From assembly GCF_018531145.1 (NCBI RefSeq), contig NZ_JAHDSZ010000005.1, positions 1 through 64,000 on the forward strand: DNA of 64,000 nt. The letters run 5' to 3'. This DNA comes from Canibacter zhuwentaonis (GTDB lineage: Bacteria; Actinomycetota; Actinomycetes; Actinomycetales; Microbacteriaceae). The notes beneath the pieces are model-generated. The model searched no databases and had not been told where the DNA came from. It saw only the letters and a program-made list of their open reading frames with translations. This document shows, in pieces, positions 54,108-62,760 of the stretch; the stretch's first letter is position 1, and each line of letters begins with the position of its first letter. Made by a program: the position numbers and the translations under genes.

Positions 54108-55136
54108 TTAAGGCAGCGAATCTTTATCGATATCCGCTTTCACAATTGGGATGCTGCCGGTTGAAGCGAACATGATCTGATCCTGCTCGCGCTGTTTTTC
54201 AGCGCGCGAGAGGCGGTGTCTGCCTCGAATTTTCTTGCTGCGCACCTTTTTGCGCAGGTTTGAAACGCTGCCCGCAACAACAATGCTAACTGCAATCCAA
54301 ATGGCCAGATACGCTGGCATTTCACTGTACGCTATTGTTTCGCCGAGCAGTATCGCCGCGCCGAGCAGCAACAGTGGCTCCACGTATGAGAGCAGCCCAA
54401 ACAGCGACAGCGGCATGAGCAGCGAAGACAGCACCCAGATTGTGAAAACAACCGTGGCGAATGCGCTGATTAGAAAAGCGTAGAGAAAAGCGATTGGTTT
54501 GGTTTCCAGCGCAACAGAGTTTGGCAGAGTGATTGCAAAAACAACTATTGTGGGCACGAGAATGCAGGCAAACTCCCAAAACATCCCAGACAGGGTTGCA
54601 AAGCCCATGATCCGCCGCAGCGCAAAATACAGCGGATACCCGAGCGAGATCCAAAGCGCCTCCCACGAGAAGCCGCCAAACCTGACGATCTCATAAACCA
54701 CCCCAGCGGCGGCGAAGATAACAGCGAGCCAGTGCCACCAGAGCAGTTTATCTTTGAAAACAAACCGACCAACCAGCAGCAGGGTTATTGGCAGCATGAA
54801 ATACCCGAGCGAAACCTGGATGCCGCGCCCAGAGAGTGGCCCGTAAGCGAAAATCCACAGTTGCGAGGCGAGCATCAACCCGCAGAATAGCAGGCTTATA
54901 AACCTGATTTTGCGATTCCAAATATAGCGCCAGGTTTTTAATAGCACCGGTGCTTGTTTGGTGAAAATAAACACGAGCAGCATTGCCGGTGTGGCGAGCA
55001 TAATGCGAATGGCAGCGACTTCTAGCGCCGAAAGCGGCAGCGTGTAGGGTGTTATAAAAAACAGTACGCTAAAGCCAACCGAGCTTGCTAGCAGAAGCGC
55101 GGTTCCTTTACCAACGGAGGTCTGATGTTGATGCAT
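54108..55136 (-). CDS. EamA/RarD family transporter
   Basis: The ~342 residues contain ten hydrophobic helices in two EamA repeats ('GTALLLASSVGFSVLFFITP' to ~140; ~150-300) and a basic cytoplasmic tail ('RSKKIRGRHRLSRAEK'). RarD-like signatures are 'GRGIQVSLGYFMLPI' and 'SYVEPLLLLGAAILLGE'. Such proteins export metabolites; the substrate is unknown. The ATG at 55136 is chosen because it lies 8 bp after the upstream acetyltransferase stop; an earlier start at 55211 would overlap that gene. Probably co-transcribed with it. Confidence 0.86.
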   Translation of the reverse strand: MHQHQTSVGKGTALLLASSVGFSVLFFITPYTLPLSALEVAAIRIMLATPAMLLVFIFTKQAPVLLKTWRYIWNRKIRFISLLFCGLMLASQLWIFAYGPLSGRGIQVSLGYFMLPITLLLVGRFVFKDKLLWWHWLAVIFAAAGVVYEIVRFGGFSWEALWISLGYPLYFALRRIMGFATLSGMFWEFACILVPTIVVFAITLPNSVALETKPIAFLYAFLISAFATVVFTIWVLSSLLMPLSLFGLLSYVEPLLLLGAAILLGETIAYSEMPAYLAIWIAVSIVVAGSVSNLRKKVRSKKIRGRHRLSRAEKQREQDQIMFASTGSIPIVKADIDKDSLP

Positions 55137-55143
55137 TCTGTGT

Positions 55144-55599
55144 TCAGCCTGGGATGTCGTAAGCCCCGATAATTTCGCCGTATTCCGTTTCTCCCACGGG
55201 CTTAAAACCAACGTTCAGGAAGAACTTTTCAGGGCTTGACTCGCCACGCTCCCACAGCACGGTGACGCGATCAATACCGCGCCGCTGCGCCTCTGCCATG
55301 AGCTCTTTCACGATGTAGCTGCCGATACCGAGACCCTGCGCATCCGCCGCCACGTTGATACGCCAGAGAGCCGCGCGAAACTCCTCACGGGTGGCTTCCG
55401 GATCGAAATTAGCGTGAATAAACCCAACCACCTTGTTATCGCGCAAAACAACTCGCTGCCAAGACGTTTTGGGCTGTAAAACAGCCGCAGCGTACGAAGT
55501 GGGGGCAATAAACTGCTCCTGCCCGGGTTTTAGGCTCAGCGAGTTAACCTCAACGATTGTTGCGGCGGATAGTTCTGCTAGGCGGAGATAATCTGTCAT
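55144..55599 (-). CDS. GNAT family N-acetyltransferase
   Basis: The 151 residues have the GNAT fold: motif A 'RINVAADAQGLGIGSYIVKE' (with the Q/RxxGxG/A acetyl-CoA loop) and a C-terminal 'SPEKFFLNVGFKPVGETEYG' strand-helix. The substrate cannot be told from sequence. It is upstream of the EamA transporter gene in a likely two-gene unit. Confidence 0.88.
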   Translation of the reverse strand: MTDYLRLAELSAATIVEVNSLSLKPGQEQFIAPTSYAAAVLQPKTSWQRVVLRDNKVVGFIHANFDPEATREEFRAALWRINVAADAQGLGIGSYIVKELMAEAQRRGIDRVTVLWERGESSPEKFFLNVGFKPVGETEYGEIIGAYDIPG

Positions 55600-55639
55600 A
55601 CAGAGCAGACTACTATAAAGATCGCGCGATGCGCAAAGT

Positions 55640-56008
55640 CTAGTGTGGCAGGCGGTATGTTGTGGTGACCCAGGAGTCGAAATACGCGATAACGGCCACG
55701 GTCACAAATAGCGGCGCAATAATAACCCAACTCACGCCCGTGAGCGCGGCGGCAGCGAATCCGCCAGCATAGAACACCAGCGCGACTGCGGCGCGTGCGA
55801 ACCTATCTGCGCGAAGCACGGGGCGAGCGGATAGGAACAGCGCCCACACTAGAGCAACTCCGAGACTGGCGCTGATCGCGATTAGCACGCCGGGCAAGGG
55901 GAGCGCGAAATTTGTGAGCGCCCAGGCGACGATTGCGGCGAGCGTGAGCACGTCGAACAGGCTGCGCACGAGGGCGAGAATAACTATTGCACGATTTTTC
56001 TTCTGCAT
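55640..56008 (-). CDS. DUF2568 (YrdB-like) membrane protein
   Basis: The 122 residues form four hydrophobic helices (~8-30, 38-58, 68-88, 92-112). 'VALVWALFLSARPVLRADRF' matches the central signature of the YrdB/DUF2568 family of small membrane proteins. Function is unknown. It is in the same orientation as the acetyltransferase gene, 40 bp upstream of it. Confidence 0.75.
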   Translation of the reverse strand: MQKKNRAIVILALVRSLFDVLTLAAIVAWALTNFALPLPGVLIAISASLGVALVWALFLSARPVLRADRFARAAVALVFYAGGFAAAALTGVSWVIIAPLFVTVAVIAYFDSWVTTTYRLPH

Positions 56009-56018
56009 TATTGATATT

Positions 56019-56228
56019 TTAGACTATTTGCCCCGGTTGTGGGTGGGGGGCACTACCGGGGCAGGCGCGACTTACTGCATCCGTTCCCAATTGCTGCAGT
56101 TGCTGCGCGGTCGCGTTGTGATTTACGCACACTACCTTCTGCTTGATATAGGATTCCTCGTCGAGATCGTTGATCGCAAAGTGCGCGGTTGTGTCAACTA
56201 GTTTAACTCTGTGTTGTGTTTCTGACAA
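56019..56228 (-). CDS. Possible small protein, weak evidence
   Basis: A 69-codon frame beginning with TTG and a GCGAGG site reads MSETQHRVKLVDTTAHFAIN and ends Pro/Gly-rich. It matches no family I know. It overlaps a possible stem (CCCCGGT / ACCGGGG) near 56033-56060. Treat as doubtful. Confidence 0.2.
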   Translation of the reverse strand: MSETQHRVKLVDTTAHFAINDLDEESYIKQKVVCVNHNATAQQLQQLGTDAVSRACPGSAPHPQPGQIV

Positions 56229-56398
56229 GTGCCTCGCTAGCAGCGTTTACGATGCCCGGTTTGTCGTTGTATTTCAGTGTGAGCACTCATGTTTTGTTAT
56301 GGATACAGATTTTAGTTGAGTTTTATGTAATTTAAGCCGAAATGCTTGCTGGCAGTTTTCTAAGTTTTTACGGTCTAGGTATCTACTAAACTGGATTT

Positions 56399-56470
56399 GT
56401 CGCAACTGGCGTCAAGATGGGTGACCATCGGGGAGCGACACACCTTGTAAGGCCGCTCGCCCGGGTCATG
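56399..56470 (+). promoter_or_regulatory. ZTP riboswitch (pfl motif) upstream of glyA-folD
   Basis: The segment GTCGCAACTGGCG (56399 on), a helix GATGG/CCATC, CGGGGAGCGAC and then CCGCTCGCCCGGGTCA (56453-56468) match the conserved core of the pfl/ZTP riboswitch, including the pseudoknot-forming CCGCTCGCCYGGG block. ZTP/ZMP accumulates when 10-formyl-tetrahydrofolate is short and turns such genes on. The aptamer ends ~45 bases before the glyA start, leaving room for an expression platform that controls the GGAGG site. Confidence 0.93.
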
Positions 56471-56516
56471 CAACCTCGTGTTGTAAGTTAAACAATCCAT
56501 TAAAACGGAGGACAGA

Positions 56517-57797
56517 ATGCTGCAAGAATCGTTTTTTAACCAGCCACTGGCACAGGTGGATTCTGAGATCGCGCGCGTTTTAGATGCTGAGCTTGATCGA
56601 CAGCGCAACACTCTTGAGATGATTGCGAGCGAAAACTTTGTGCCACTTGCGGTTTTAGAAGCTGCCGGTAGTGTGCTCACAAACAAGTACGCTGAGGGTT
56701 ATCCCGGGCGCCGCTACTATGGCGGATGTGAGGCCGTCGATGTTGCAGAAGAGCTCGCCAGAGAGCGGGCTAAAGAGTTGTTTGGCGCAAAATACGCAAA
56801 CGTGCAACCGCACTCGGGCGCGAGCGCAAACGCTGCGGTGTTAAGTGCTCTAGCGGAGCCAGGAAATACGATTTTGGGGCTTGATCTCGCGCACGGCGGG
56901 CATTTAACGCACGGCATGAAACTTAATTTTTCAGGCAAGCTATACCGGGCTATTGCTTACGGAGTAGACCCTGAAACAATGCTGATTGATATGCAAAAAG
57001 TCCGTGAAATAGCGCTGCAGGAGCGCCCGCGGGTGATTATTGCCGGGTGGTCGGCGTATCCGCGCACCCTTGACTTTGCAGAGTTTAGGCGCATTGCCGA
57101 CGAGGTTGGTGCGTATTTGTGGGTTGATATGGCGCATTTTGCGGGACTTGTTGCCGCCGGGTTGTATCCGTCACCGGTGCCGCACGCGCACGTTGTCAGC
57201 TCAACCGTGCATAAAACTATTGGCGGTCCGCGATCAGGATTTATTCTTACCAACGATTTAGAAATGCACAAGAAAATAAACAGTAACGTGTTCCCGGGGC
57301 AGCAGGGCGGCCCGCTGATGCACATTATCGCCGGTAAAGCGGTTGCTTTTAAGCTCGCCGCAACCGCAGAGTTTAAAGATCGTCAGGAGCGTACCCTGCG
57401 CGGTGCAAAACTGCTCGCCGAGGAGCTTGTGAGCGGGGAGTCTCAAAAAGCCGGGGTTGATGTGCTGACGGGTGGCACTGATGTGCACCTGGTGCTTGCG
57501 GATCTGCGCAAATCTGAGCTGGACGGTTTAACAGCGGAGGCTGCTTTGCACGAGGCGGGGGTTACAGTAAACCGTAATTCTGTGCCGTTTGATCCGCGTC
57601 CGCCAATGATTTCTAGCGGTGTGCGGATTGGCACCGCAGCCCTTGCGACCAGGGGCTTTGGTGATGCCGAGTTTGCCGAGGTTGCAAAGATTGTGGCGGC
57701 GGTTTTGCAGGGGCATGATCCTGCCGGTTTGAAGCCGCAGGTTGCTGAACTGACAGCCAGATTTCCGCTTTACACAACGATTCAGAAGCAGCTTTAG
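56517..57797 (+). CDS. glyA: Serine hydroxymethyltransferase
   Basis: GlyA interconverts serine and glycine with tetrahydrofolate using PLP, the main source of one-carbon units. The 426 residues show '[18 protein letters not shown]', '[18 protein letters not shown]', and the PLP-lysine motif '[16 protein letters not shown]' (the Lys of HKT). '[19 protein letters not shown]' is also typical. It is controlled by the ZTP riboswitch just upstream. The stop codon TAG runs into a 9-G tract before folD. Confidence 0.97.
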   Translation: MLQESFFNQPLAQVDSEIARVLDAELDRQRNTLEMIASENFVPLAVLEAAGSVLTNKYAEGYPGRRYYGGCEAVDVAEELARERAKELFGAKYANVQPHSGASANAAVLSALAEPGNTILGLDLAHGGHLTHGMKLNFSGKLYRAIAYGVDPETMLIDMQKVREIALQERPRVIIAGWSAYPRTLDFAEFRRIADEVGAYLWVDMAHFAGLVAAGLYPSPVPHAHVVSSTVHKTIGGPRSGFILTNDLEMHKKINSNVFPGQQGGPLMHIIAGKAVAFKLAATAEFKDRQERTLRGAKLLAEELVSGESQKAGVDVLTGGTDVHLVLADLRKSELDGLTAEAALHEAGVTVNRNSVPFDPRPPMISSGVRIGTAALATRGFGDAEFAEVAKIVAAVLQGHDPAGLKPQVAELTARFPLYTTIQKQL

Positions 57798-57805
57798 GGG
57801 GGGGG
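57797..57805. repeat. Poly-G tract (9 G) forming the folD ribosome-binding site
   Basis: Nine G begin within the glyA stop codon and end 4 bases before the folD TTG. The run is the only Shine-Dalgarno-like sequence there, so its length could alter folD translation. Confidence 0.85.
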
Positions 57806-57809
57806 TATT

Positions 57810-58724
57810 TTGAGCGCGGTTATACTCGATGGCAAAACCTGTGCGGCGCGGTTAAAAACAGAGCTGGCGCAGCGCGTAACAGTGCTTAAAGAGCGCGGTG
57901 TTGTGTGCGGTTTGGCAACGGTTTTGGTGGGTGATGATCCCGCGTCAAAATGGTATGTTAGCGGCAAGCACAGCGACTGCGCAGAGGTTGGAATCGCGTC
58001 GATTAAGCGTGAGTTGCCCGGTGATGTATCACAGAACGAGCTTGAAGCGGTTTTGCAGGAGCTAAACGAAAACCCAGACTGCACCGGCTATATTGTGCAG
58101 TTGCCCCTGCCGAAACATCTTGACATTTCCTGCGTGCTGGAGCTGATTGACCCGGCAAAAGATGCGGACGGGCTGCACCCGACCAACCTTGGCAGGCTGC
58201 TTTTGAATGTAAATGAGGCAATTAACACCCCGCTGCCATGCACTCCGCGCGCTGTTATTGAGCTGGGCGAGAGGTGCGGTATCGACTTTAACGGCAAACA
58301 CGTTGTTGTTGTGGGGCGCGGGGCGACAGTGGGCAGACCCATTGCGCCGCTGCTAACCAGGCGTGAAATTAACGCGACTGTGACGTTAACGCACACGGGC
58401 ACTAAAAATCTCGATGAGCTGCTTTTGCAAGCGGATGTGATTGTTGCGGCATCCGGTGTTGCCAGGATGGTCGGACCCGCGAGCGTGAAGCCGGGCGCGG
58501 TCGTGTTTGACGTGGGGGTTTCAAGGCGCGTTGATCCGGTAACCGGTAAATCGAATGTTGTTGGCGATGTAGACCCTGCTGTTGCAGAGGTCGCCGGTGC
58601 GATGTCACCAAACCCGGGCGGAGTGGGACCTATGACGCGGGCTTTGCTGCTTAAAAACGTTGTTGAAATGGCTGAGCGCGCCGCCAAATCTGGGCTTAGA
58701 AAGGATGATAGTTATGACTGCTAA
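57810..58724 (+). CDS. folD: Methylene-THF dehydrogenase / methenyl-THF cyclohydrolase
   Basis: FolD converts 5,10-methylene-THF through methenyl-THF to 10-formyl-THF, the purine formyl donor. The 304 residues show '[20 protein letters not shown]' (containing the catalytic Lys), '[13 protein letters not shown]', '[13 protein letters not shown]' and the NADP motif '[17 protein letters not shown]'. The family usually has GRSxxVGxP; here GRGATVGRP. The start is TTG after a poly-G site. Placed with glyA under a ZTP riboswitch, it closes the one-carbon loop. The end overlaps the next gene by 11 bases. Confidence 0.96.
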   Translation: MSAVILDGKTCAARLKTELAQRVTVLKERGVVCGLATVLVGDDPASKWYVSGKHSDCAEVGIASIKRELPGDVSQNELEAVLQELNENPDCTGYIVQLPLPKHLDISCVLELIDPAKDADGLHPTNLGRLLLNVNEAINTPLPCTPRAVIELGERCGIDFNGKHVVVVGRGATVGRPIAPLLTRREINATVTLTHTGTKNLDELLLQADVIVAASGVARMVGPASVKPGAVVFDVGVSRRVDPVTGKSNVVGDVDPAVAEVAGAMSPNPGGVGPMTRALLLKNVVEMAERAAKSGLRKDDSYDC

Positions 58725-59991
58725 GAGGCGATTTTTCTTTCGCAAAGACAGGCTGTTTGTGCTCGGCGTGGCTTTTGTTCTGGTGCTTGGTAGCAGCGTT
58801 GTTGGCGATAGCCTGCAGCAAAAACCGGCGTATGCGGTTGATCTGCCAAACTGGGATGATGTGCAGGCTGCTAAAGAAAACGAGGCAGCGACAGCGGAAA
58901 AAGTGCGTCAGGTTGAAGGGCTCTTAAAGAAGGTTAAAGACCAGCAGCAGGCGCTTGAAGCTGAGGCTGAAACAGCTTCGCAGCGTTCTGTGCAGGCACA
59001 GCAGAAGTTTGAAGAGGCGGATTCGCGCGCAAAAGCGCTGGAGTCACAGGCCAGTGCTAAAAAAGAAGAGGCTGCTAAGGCTGCTGAAGCTGCTGCTTCG
59101 ATTGTTTCGCAAATGTATCGTTCCGGCGGTGTTGACAGTAACGTGAAACTGTTTTTGAACGATGATGAGAAAAGCTCAGCGGAGCTTTTGAACAGGCTTT
59201 CGGTGCTGGCTAAAGCAACCGAACGCAACACTGAGATCTCACAGGCTGCAACACAGGCGCATAATACGGCGGTGGCGCTTGAAGCGCAGGCGGCTAAGGC
59301 CGCCGGAGAGCGTGAAAAGTTCTTCAATATCGCAAAGCAGGAGCTTGACGTTGCCGCGCGCGCGGTTGAAAACAACCGTACAAAACAGATAGAGGCGGAG
59401 CAAAACCAGAAAGTGCTTGAAGCGCAGCTGGCTGCTCTGCGCGACACAACGACCGCCACTGTTGCGGGCTATCAGGAGCGCCTGCGGCAAGAAGAAGAGG
59501 ATAGACAGCGCGCTATTGCAGCCGCTGCGGCGGCAGCTGCGGCACGCCGCCAGGAAAGCGCCCCCTCTAACGGGGGCGGATCTGCTCCGCCGGATACGGG
59601 AGGAGACTGGGGGTATCCGCTCGCTCCTGGAACATATAGCATCAGCTGCGCCTACCTGTGTTATCAGGGGCACCGTGGCATAGACCTGGCGGCGGATGTT
59701 GGCACGCCGATTTATGCGGCGACTTCGGGTACTGTGAGCTATGCCGGATGGTATGGCGGCGGCGGTAATGCCGTGCTGTTAGATAACGGAGGCGGTGTGC
59801 AGACGCGCTACTTCCACATGGTGAGCGCGCCCGTTGTTGGCTACGGGCAGCGGGTTGGCAAAGGTCAAATTCTGGGCTATGTTGGTTCAACCGGGTTTTC
59901 AACCGGGCCTCATCTGCACTTTGAGACGCGCGTTTACGGCGACCCTAATAATCCTTACTACTTTATGCGTGACAGGGGTGTTGGTCTGTAA
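58714..59991 (+). CDS. Secreted M23 peptidoglycan endopeptidase with coiled coil
   Basis: The ~425 residues begin at the ATG at 58714 (AAAGG upstream), inside the folD end. A signal peptide (~1-35, cut after 'PAYA') is followed by a long charged coiled coil (~45-275), a short Ser/Gly/Pro linker, and a C-terminal M23/LytM domain. The zinc-site motifs are '[20 protein letters not shown]', 'RYFHM' and 'HLHFET', so it should be an active peptide-crosslink hydrolase. The coiled coil recalls EnvC/PcsB-type proteins activated by FtsEX, but no ftsEX is seen here. Linkage to one-carbon genes is probably positional only. Confidence 0.93.
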   Translation: MTAKRRFFFRKDRLFVLGVAFVLVLGSSVVGDSLQQKPAYAVDLPNWDDVQAAKENEAATAEKVRQVEGLLKKVKDQQQALEAEAETASQRSVQAQQKFEEADSRAKALESQASAKKEEAAKAAEAAASIVSQMYRSGGVDSNVKLFLNDDEKSSAELLNRLSVLAKATERNTEISQAATQAHNTAVALEAQAAKAAGEREKFFNIAKQELDVAARAVENNRTKQIEAEQNQKVLEAQLAALRDTTTATVAGYQERLRQEEEDRQRAIAAAAAAAAARRQESAPSNGGGSAPPDTGGDWGYPLAPGTYSISCAYLCYQGHRGIDLAADVGTPIYAATSGTVSYAGWYGGGGNAVLLDNGGGVQTRYFHMVSAPVVGYGQRVGKGQILGYVGSTGFSTGPHLHFETRVYGDPNNPYYFMRDRGVGL

Positions 59992-60089
59992 TCGGGAGCG
60001 ACTTGTGGTAGGTATGCTTTGGCAGGTGCGATACGAATGTCTTGTAAAAACAGGGCGTGGCTGACTAATAGCGCCGCAGCAGGGTGCGT

Positions 60090-60167
60090 CCGCTTTGGTT
60101 TGTGCAAACCGCCCAAACCAAAGCGGGCTGACACCGTGTGTTGGAGGTGGCAGCCCGCTTAAGTTTT
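60090..60167. terminator. Overlapping hairpins between M23 and ppa genes
   Basis: CCGCTTTGGTTTG pairs with CAAACCAAAGCGG (60090-60126), while AAGCGGGCTG (60121-60130) can instead pair with CAGCCCGCTT (60151-60160), followed by AAGTTTT. The two stems share bases and exclude one another. They probably act as a terminator region for the convergent genes. Confidence 0.75.
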
Positions 60168-60172
60168 AGCTA

Positions 60173-60670
60173 TTAGTGTTTCGAGCCTGATTCTGCAAGG
60201 CGGGCAATTGCCTCCTTGATCAGTTTTTCTGCCTCTTGGGCACTGCCCCAAGCGTCCACTTTAACCCATTTGCCTGGTTCGAGATCTTTGTAGCGCTCAA
60301 AGAAGTGCTCAATTTCTTTGCGTGTATACTTGGGAATATCGGTCACATCTTGAATGTGCTGCCAGCGCGGGTCTTTGCTCTGCACCGCGATAACCTTATC
60401 GTCGCCGCCGGCCTCATCGCTCATGCGTAACACTCCAACGGGGCGCACTTTAATACCGACTCCCGGGAAAACAGGGTAGTCGAGCAGAACCAGTACGTCT
60501 AGCGGGTCGCCGTCTTCCCCTAGGGTGTTCTCGAAAAACCCATAGTCGGTGGGGTACACAAAGTTCGTGTAGAGCACACGATCAAGATACACCCGACCGG
60601 TTTCGTGATCAACCTCGTATTTATTGCGGCTTCCTTTGGGAATCTCGATTACAGCATCAAAGTTTGCCAT
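60173..60670 (-). CDS. ppa: Inorganic pyrophosphatase, family I
   Basis: The 165 residues from the ATG at 60670 (GGAG upstream; an earlier start adds 6 residues) match soluble Mg2+-dependent pyrophosphatase. The signature '[11 protein letters not shown]' carries the catalytic aspartates; '[14 protein letters not shown]' and '[11 protein letters not shown]' are also typical. It hydrolyses PPi and so pulls polymer synthesis forward. It is divergent from tilS, an arrangement common in actinobacteria. Confidence 0.97.
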   Translation of the reverse strand: MANFDAVIEIPKGSRNKYEVDHETGRVYLDRVLYTNFVYPTDYGFFENTLGEDGDPLDVLVLLDYPVFPGVGIKVRPVGVLRMSDEAGGDDKVIAVQSKDPRWQHIQDVTDIPKYTRKEIEHFFERYKDLEPGKWVKVDAWGSAQEAEKLIKEAIARLAESGSKH

Positions 60671-60720
60671 GGTCGCTCCTTGTGGCATAGTTGTGGTTTC
60701 AGATACGCAATAAATTGTAC

Positions 60721-60748
60721 TTGTGCCTGGCTTGGAGCAGGCTAAAAT
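60721..60748 (+). promoter_or_regulatory. tilS promoter (leaderless)
   Basis: TTGTGC (60721-60726), 16-bp spacer, TAAAAT (60743-60748). The GTG start at 60755 is only 6 bases further, so the transcript is expected to begin at the start codon; no Shine-Dalgarno is present. Confidence 0.6.
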
Positions 60749-60754
60749 TGTGAT

Positions 60755-61888
60755 GTGAGACCTAAACTATCGCCCGCCGTAGCAAAAATCAGGGTTGCGG
60801 TGCGGGGCTGGGTGACTTCCCTTGAGCCGCAGGCAGGCCCTTTGGTTGTTGCGCTATCGGGGGGCGCGGATTCGCTGGCTCTCACCTCGGCGGTGCTGTT
60901 TGAGGCGCAAAAACGCGGTTTCAAGGTGCACGCGGTGACGGTTGATCACCGGCTGCAAAACGGCTCTTGCAGTGTTGCGCAGCGCGCCACTGCGCAGGCC
61001 GCAGATATGGGAGCGGATCGGGCGCTGGTGCTGCAAGTTAGCGTTGCGAACGACGGCGCGGGTGGTCTGGAAGCGGCGGCGCGTGACGCGCGATATGCGG
61101 CGCTGCTGGAGTATTGCGCGCAGGTGGGTGCGCAGCGGTTGTTTGTGGGGCACACCCTGAACGACCAGGCTGAGCAAGTTTTGATGGCACTTGCGCGCGG
61201 TTCGGGCACTCGTGCGCTCAGCGCGATTGCCCCACAGCGGGGGCTTATTGTGCGCCCTCTGCTGACCGTCAGCAGGCAAGACACTGAGCGCGCCTGCCGG
61301 GCAGAGAATATTAGCTACTGGCGCGATCCGCAAAATGCGGATCCGCGGTTTCTGCGCGCCCGCGTACGGCACGAGCTGCTGCCCGTGATGAGCGAGGTTC
61401 TGGGGGCGCGGTTGCCTGATGCCCTGGCTCGCACGGCGGAGCTGGCGAGAGCGGATGCCGACGCGCTGGACGCAATAGCCGTGGCAGAATACGCGCGCAT
61501 CGCACGGCACGAGCGGGTTGTGTGCGGCAACGAGACTCCCCGTGGCGAGTGGGCGATGCGCGATAGAAAAACCGTGCGTAACGAAAAGATCGCGGGCGCT
61601 GCAGCGCCCGCGCGTGAGGAAAAGACTGTGCGCGGGGGGCAAATTGTGCTAGACGAGCCGTGCATTGCGTTGCGGGCACAGGCGCTAGTGGAGCTGCCGC
61701 AGGCGTTGCGCACGCGCGTGATCAGAATTGCCGGGCAAGAAATTAGCGGGTGTGCACTCACAATGCTGCACACCAGCGCGATCGCCGAGCTGGTTACTAA
61801 CTGGCGCGGGCAGCAGCGAGTTGAAGCACCCAATTTACGGGTGTGGCGTGCTTCGGGAGAGCTTATTTTTGTGCCGCACAAAATTTGA
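60755..61888 (+). CDS. tilS: tRNA(Ile)-lysidine synthetase
   Basis: TilS attaches lysine to C34 of tRNA-Ile(CAU) so that it reads AUA codons. The 377 residues have the PP-loop '[12 protein letters not shown]' (~35) and '[20 protein letters not shown]', then the acceptor-binding helical part. An Arg/Glu-rich stretch (~265-300) with a repeated 'REEKTVRGG'-like pattern looks like an insertion in the C-terminal domain. Start GTG; expected leaderless. It precedes hpt and ftsH, the usual actinobacterial order. Confidence 0.95.
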   Translation: MRPKLSPAVAKIRVAVRGWVTSLEPQAGPLVVALSGGADSLALTSAVLFEAQKRGFKVHAVTVDHRLQNGSCSVAQRATAQAADMGADRALVLQVSVANDGAGGLEAAARDARYAALLEYCAQVGAQRLFVGHTLNDQAEQVLMALARGSGTRALSAIAPQRGLIVRPLLTVSRQDTERACRAENISYWRDPQNADPRFLRARVRHELLPVMSEVLGARLPDALARTAELARADADALDAIAVAEYARIARHERVVCGNETPRGEWAMRDRKTVRNEKIAGAAAPAREEKTVRGGQIVLDEPCIALRAQALVELPQALRTRVIRIAGQEISGCALTMLHTSAIAELVTNWRGQQRVEAPNLRVWRASGELIFVPHKI

Positions 61889-61935
61889 GCGCTACGATAG
61901 ATACCTATTTTGACACTTATATTTGAGGGGGAATA

Positions 61936-62490
61936 ATGCGCGCCGGTGATGTGCAAGCAGATCTTAGCAAGGTGCTCTACACGGAGCAGCAGCTGCGCGC
62001 CAGAATAGCCGAGGTTGCCAGGCAAATCGAGGCTGATTACACTGCCGAACCGCCTCTGCTGGTTGGCGTGCTCAAAGGTGCGGTGATGATTATGGCGGAT
62101 CTCTCCCGCGAGCTGAAGTTTATGCCCGAGATGGATTGGATGGCGGTTTCAAGCTACGGTGCCGGCACGAAATCTAGCGGGGTTGTGAAGATCCTTAAGG
62201 ATCTCGACACCGATGTTATGGGGCGCGACGTTTTAATTGTTGAAGACATTATCGATTCTGGTCTGACCCTGTCATGGCTTAAAGAAAACCTACTAACGCG
62301 CGGCGCTAAAAGCGTGAAAATCTGCACGATGCTGCGCAAGCCGGAGGCGCTGAAGACCGATATTAGCGTTGAGTATATTGGGTACGATATTCCTTCGGAG
62401 TTTGTTGTTGGTTACGGGCTAGACTACGCCGAAAAATACCGCAACCTGCGCGATATTGCTGTTTTAGCGCCTCACGTGTACGAAAACTAG
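61936..62490 (+). CDS. hpt: Hypoxanthine-guanine phosphoribosyltransferase
   Basis: The 184 residues carry the purine PRT motif 'VLIVEDIIDSGLTLSWL' (~105) and 'PLLVGVLKGAVMIMADL', with 'IGYDIPSEFVVGYGLDYAEK' at the C-terminal base-binding part. It salvages hypoxanthine and guanine with PRPP. GAGGGGGA precedes the ATG; TTGACA at 61910-61915 may belong to a promoter in the short gap after tilS. Complements the de novo purine genes at the window start. Confidence 0.96.
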   Translation: MRAGDVQADLSKVLYTEQQLRARIAEVARQIEADYTAEPPLLVGVLKGAVMIMADLSRELKFMPEMDWMAVSSYGAGTKSSGVVKILKDLDTDVMGRDVLIVEDIIDSGLTLSWLKENLLTRGAKSVKICTMLRKPEALKTDISVEYIGYDIPSEFVVGYGLDYAEKYRNLRDIAVLAPHVYEN

Positions 62491-62760
62491 AGCGGATCAG
62501 CCAGCGCGGCTTATTGCGCGGCGCTTAGCGCTGGTATCTAGCGCGAGTGCCTGTTTCGCTGGTCTATGAGCGCTGGCTTGGAGCGCGCGGGCATAAATTA
62601 CCGCCTCCCTTATGAGTGGCGAAGTGAACACGTGCGCGCCCGCGATTCGCTATTGTGTGACGTTTACTCGGACGTCCCTGGAGAATTTTCAGCACTAACT
62701 CTAATTGGGAGGGTAATCTATACTGAAATCCGTGTTTGTTTTCAGAGAAAGGCTTAATTC
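62491..62760. other. Gap between hpt and ftsH, probable ftsH promoter
   Basis: No gene is supported in these 270 bases. TATACT at 62719-62724 could be the -10 box for ftsH, about 37 bases before its GTG; no good -35 is seen. Confidence 0.45.
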
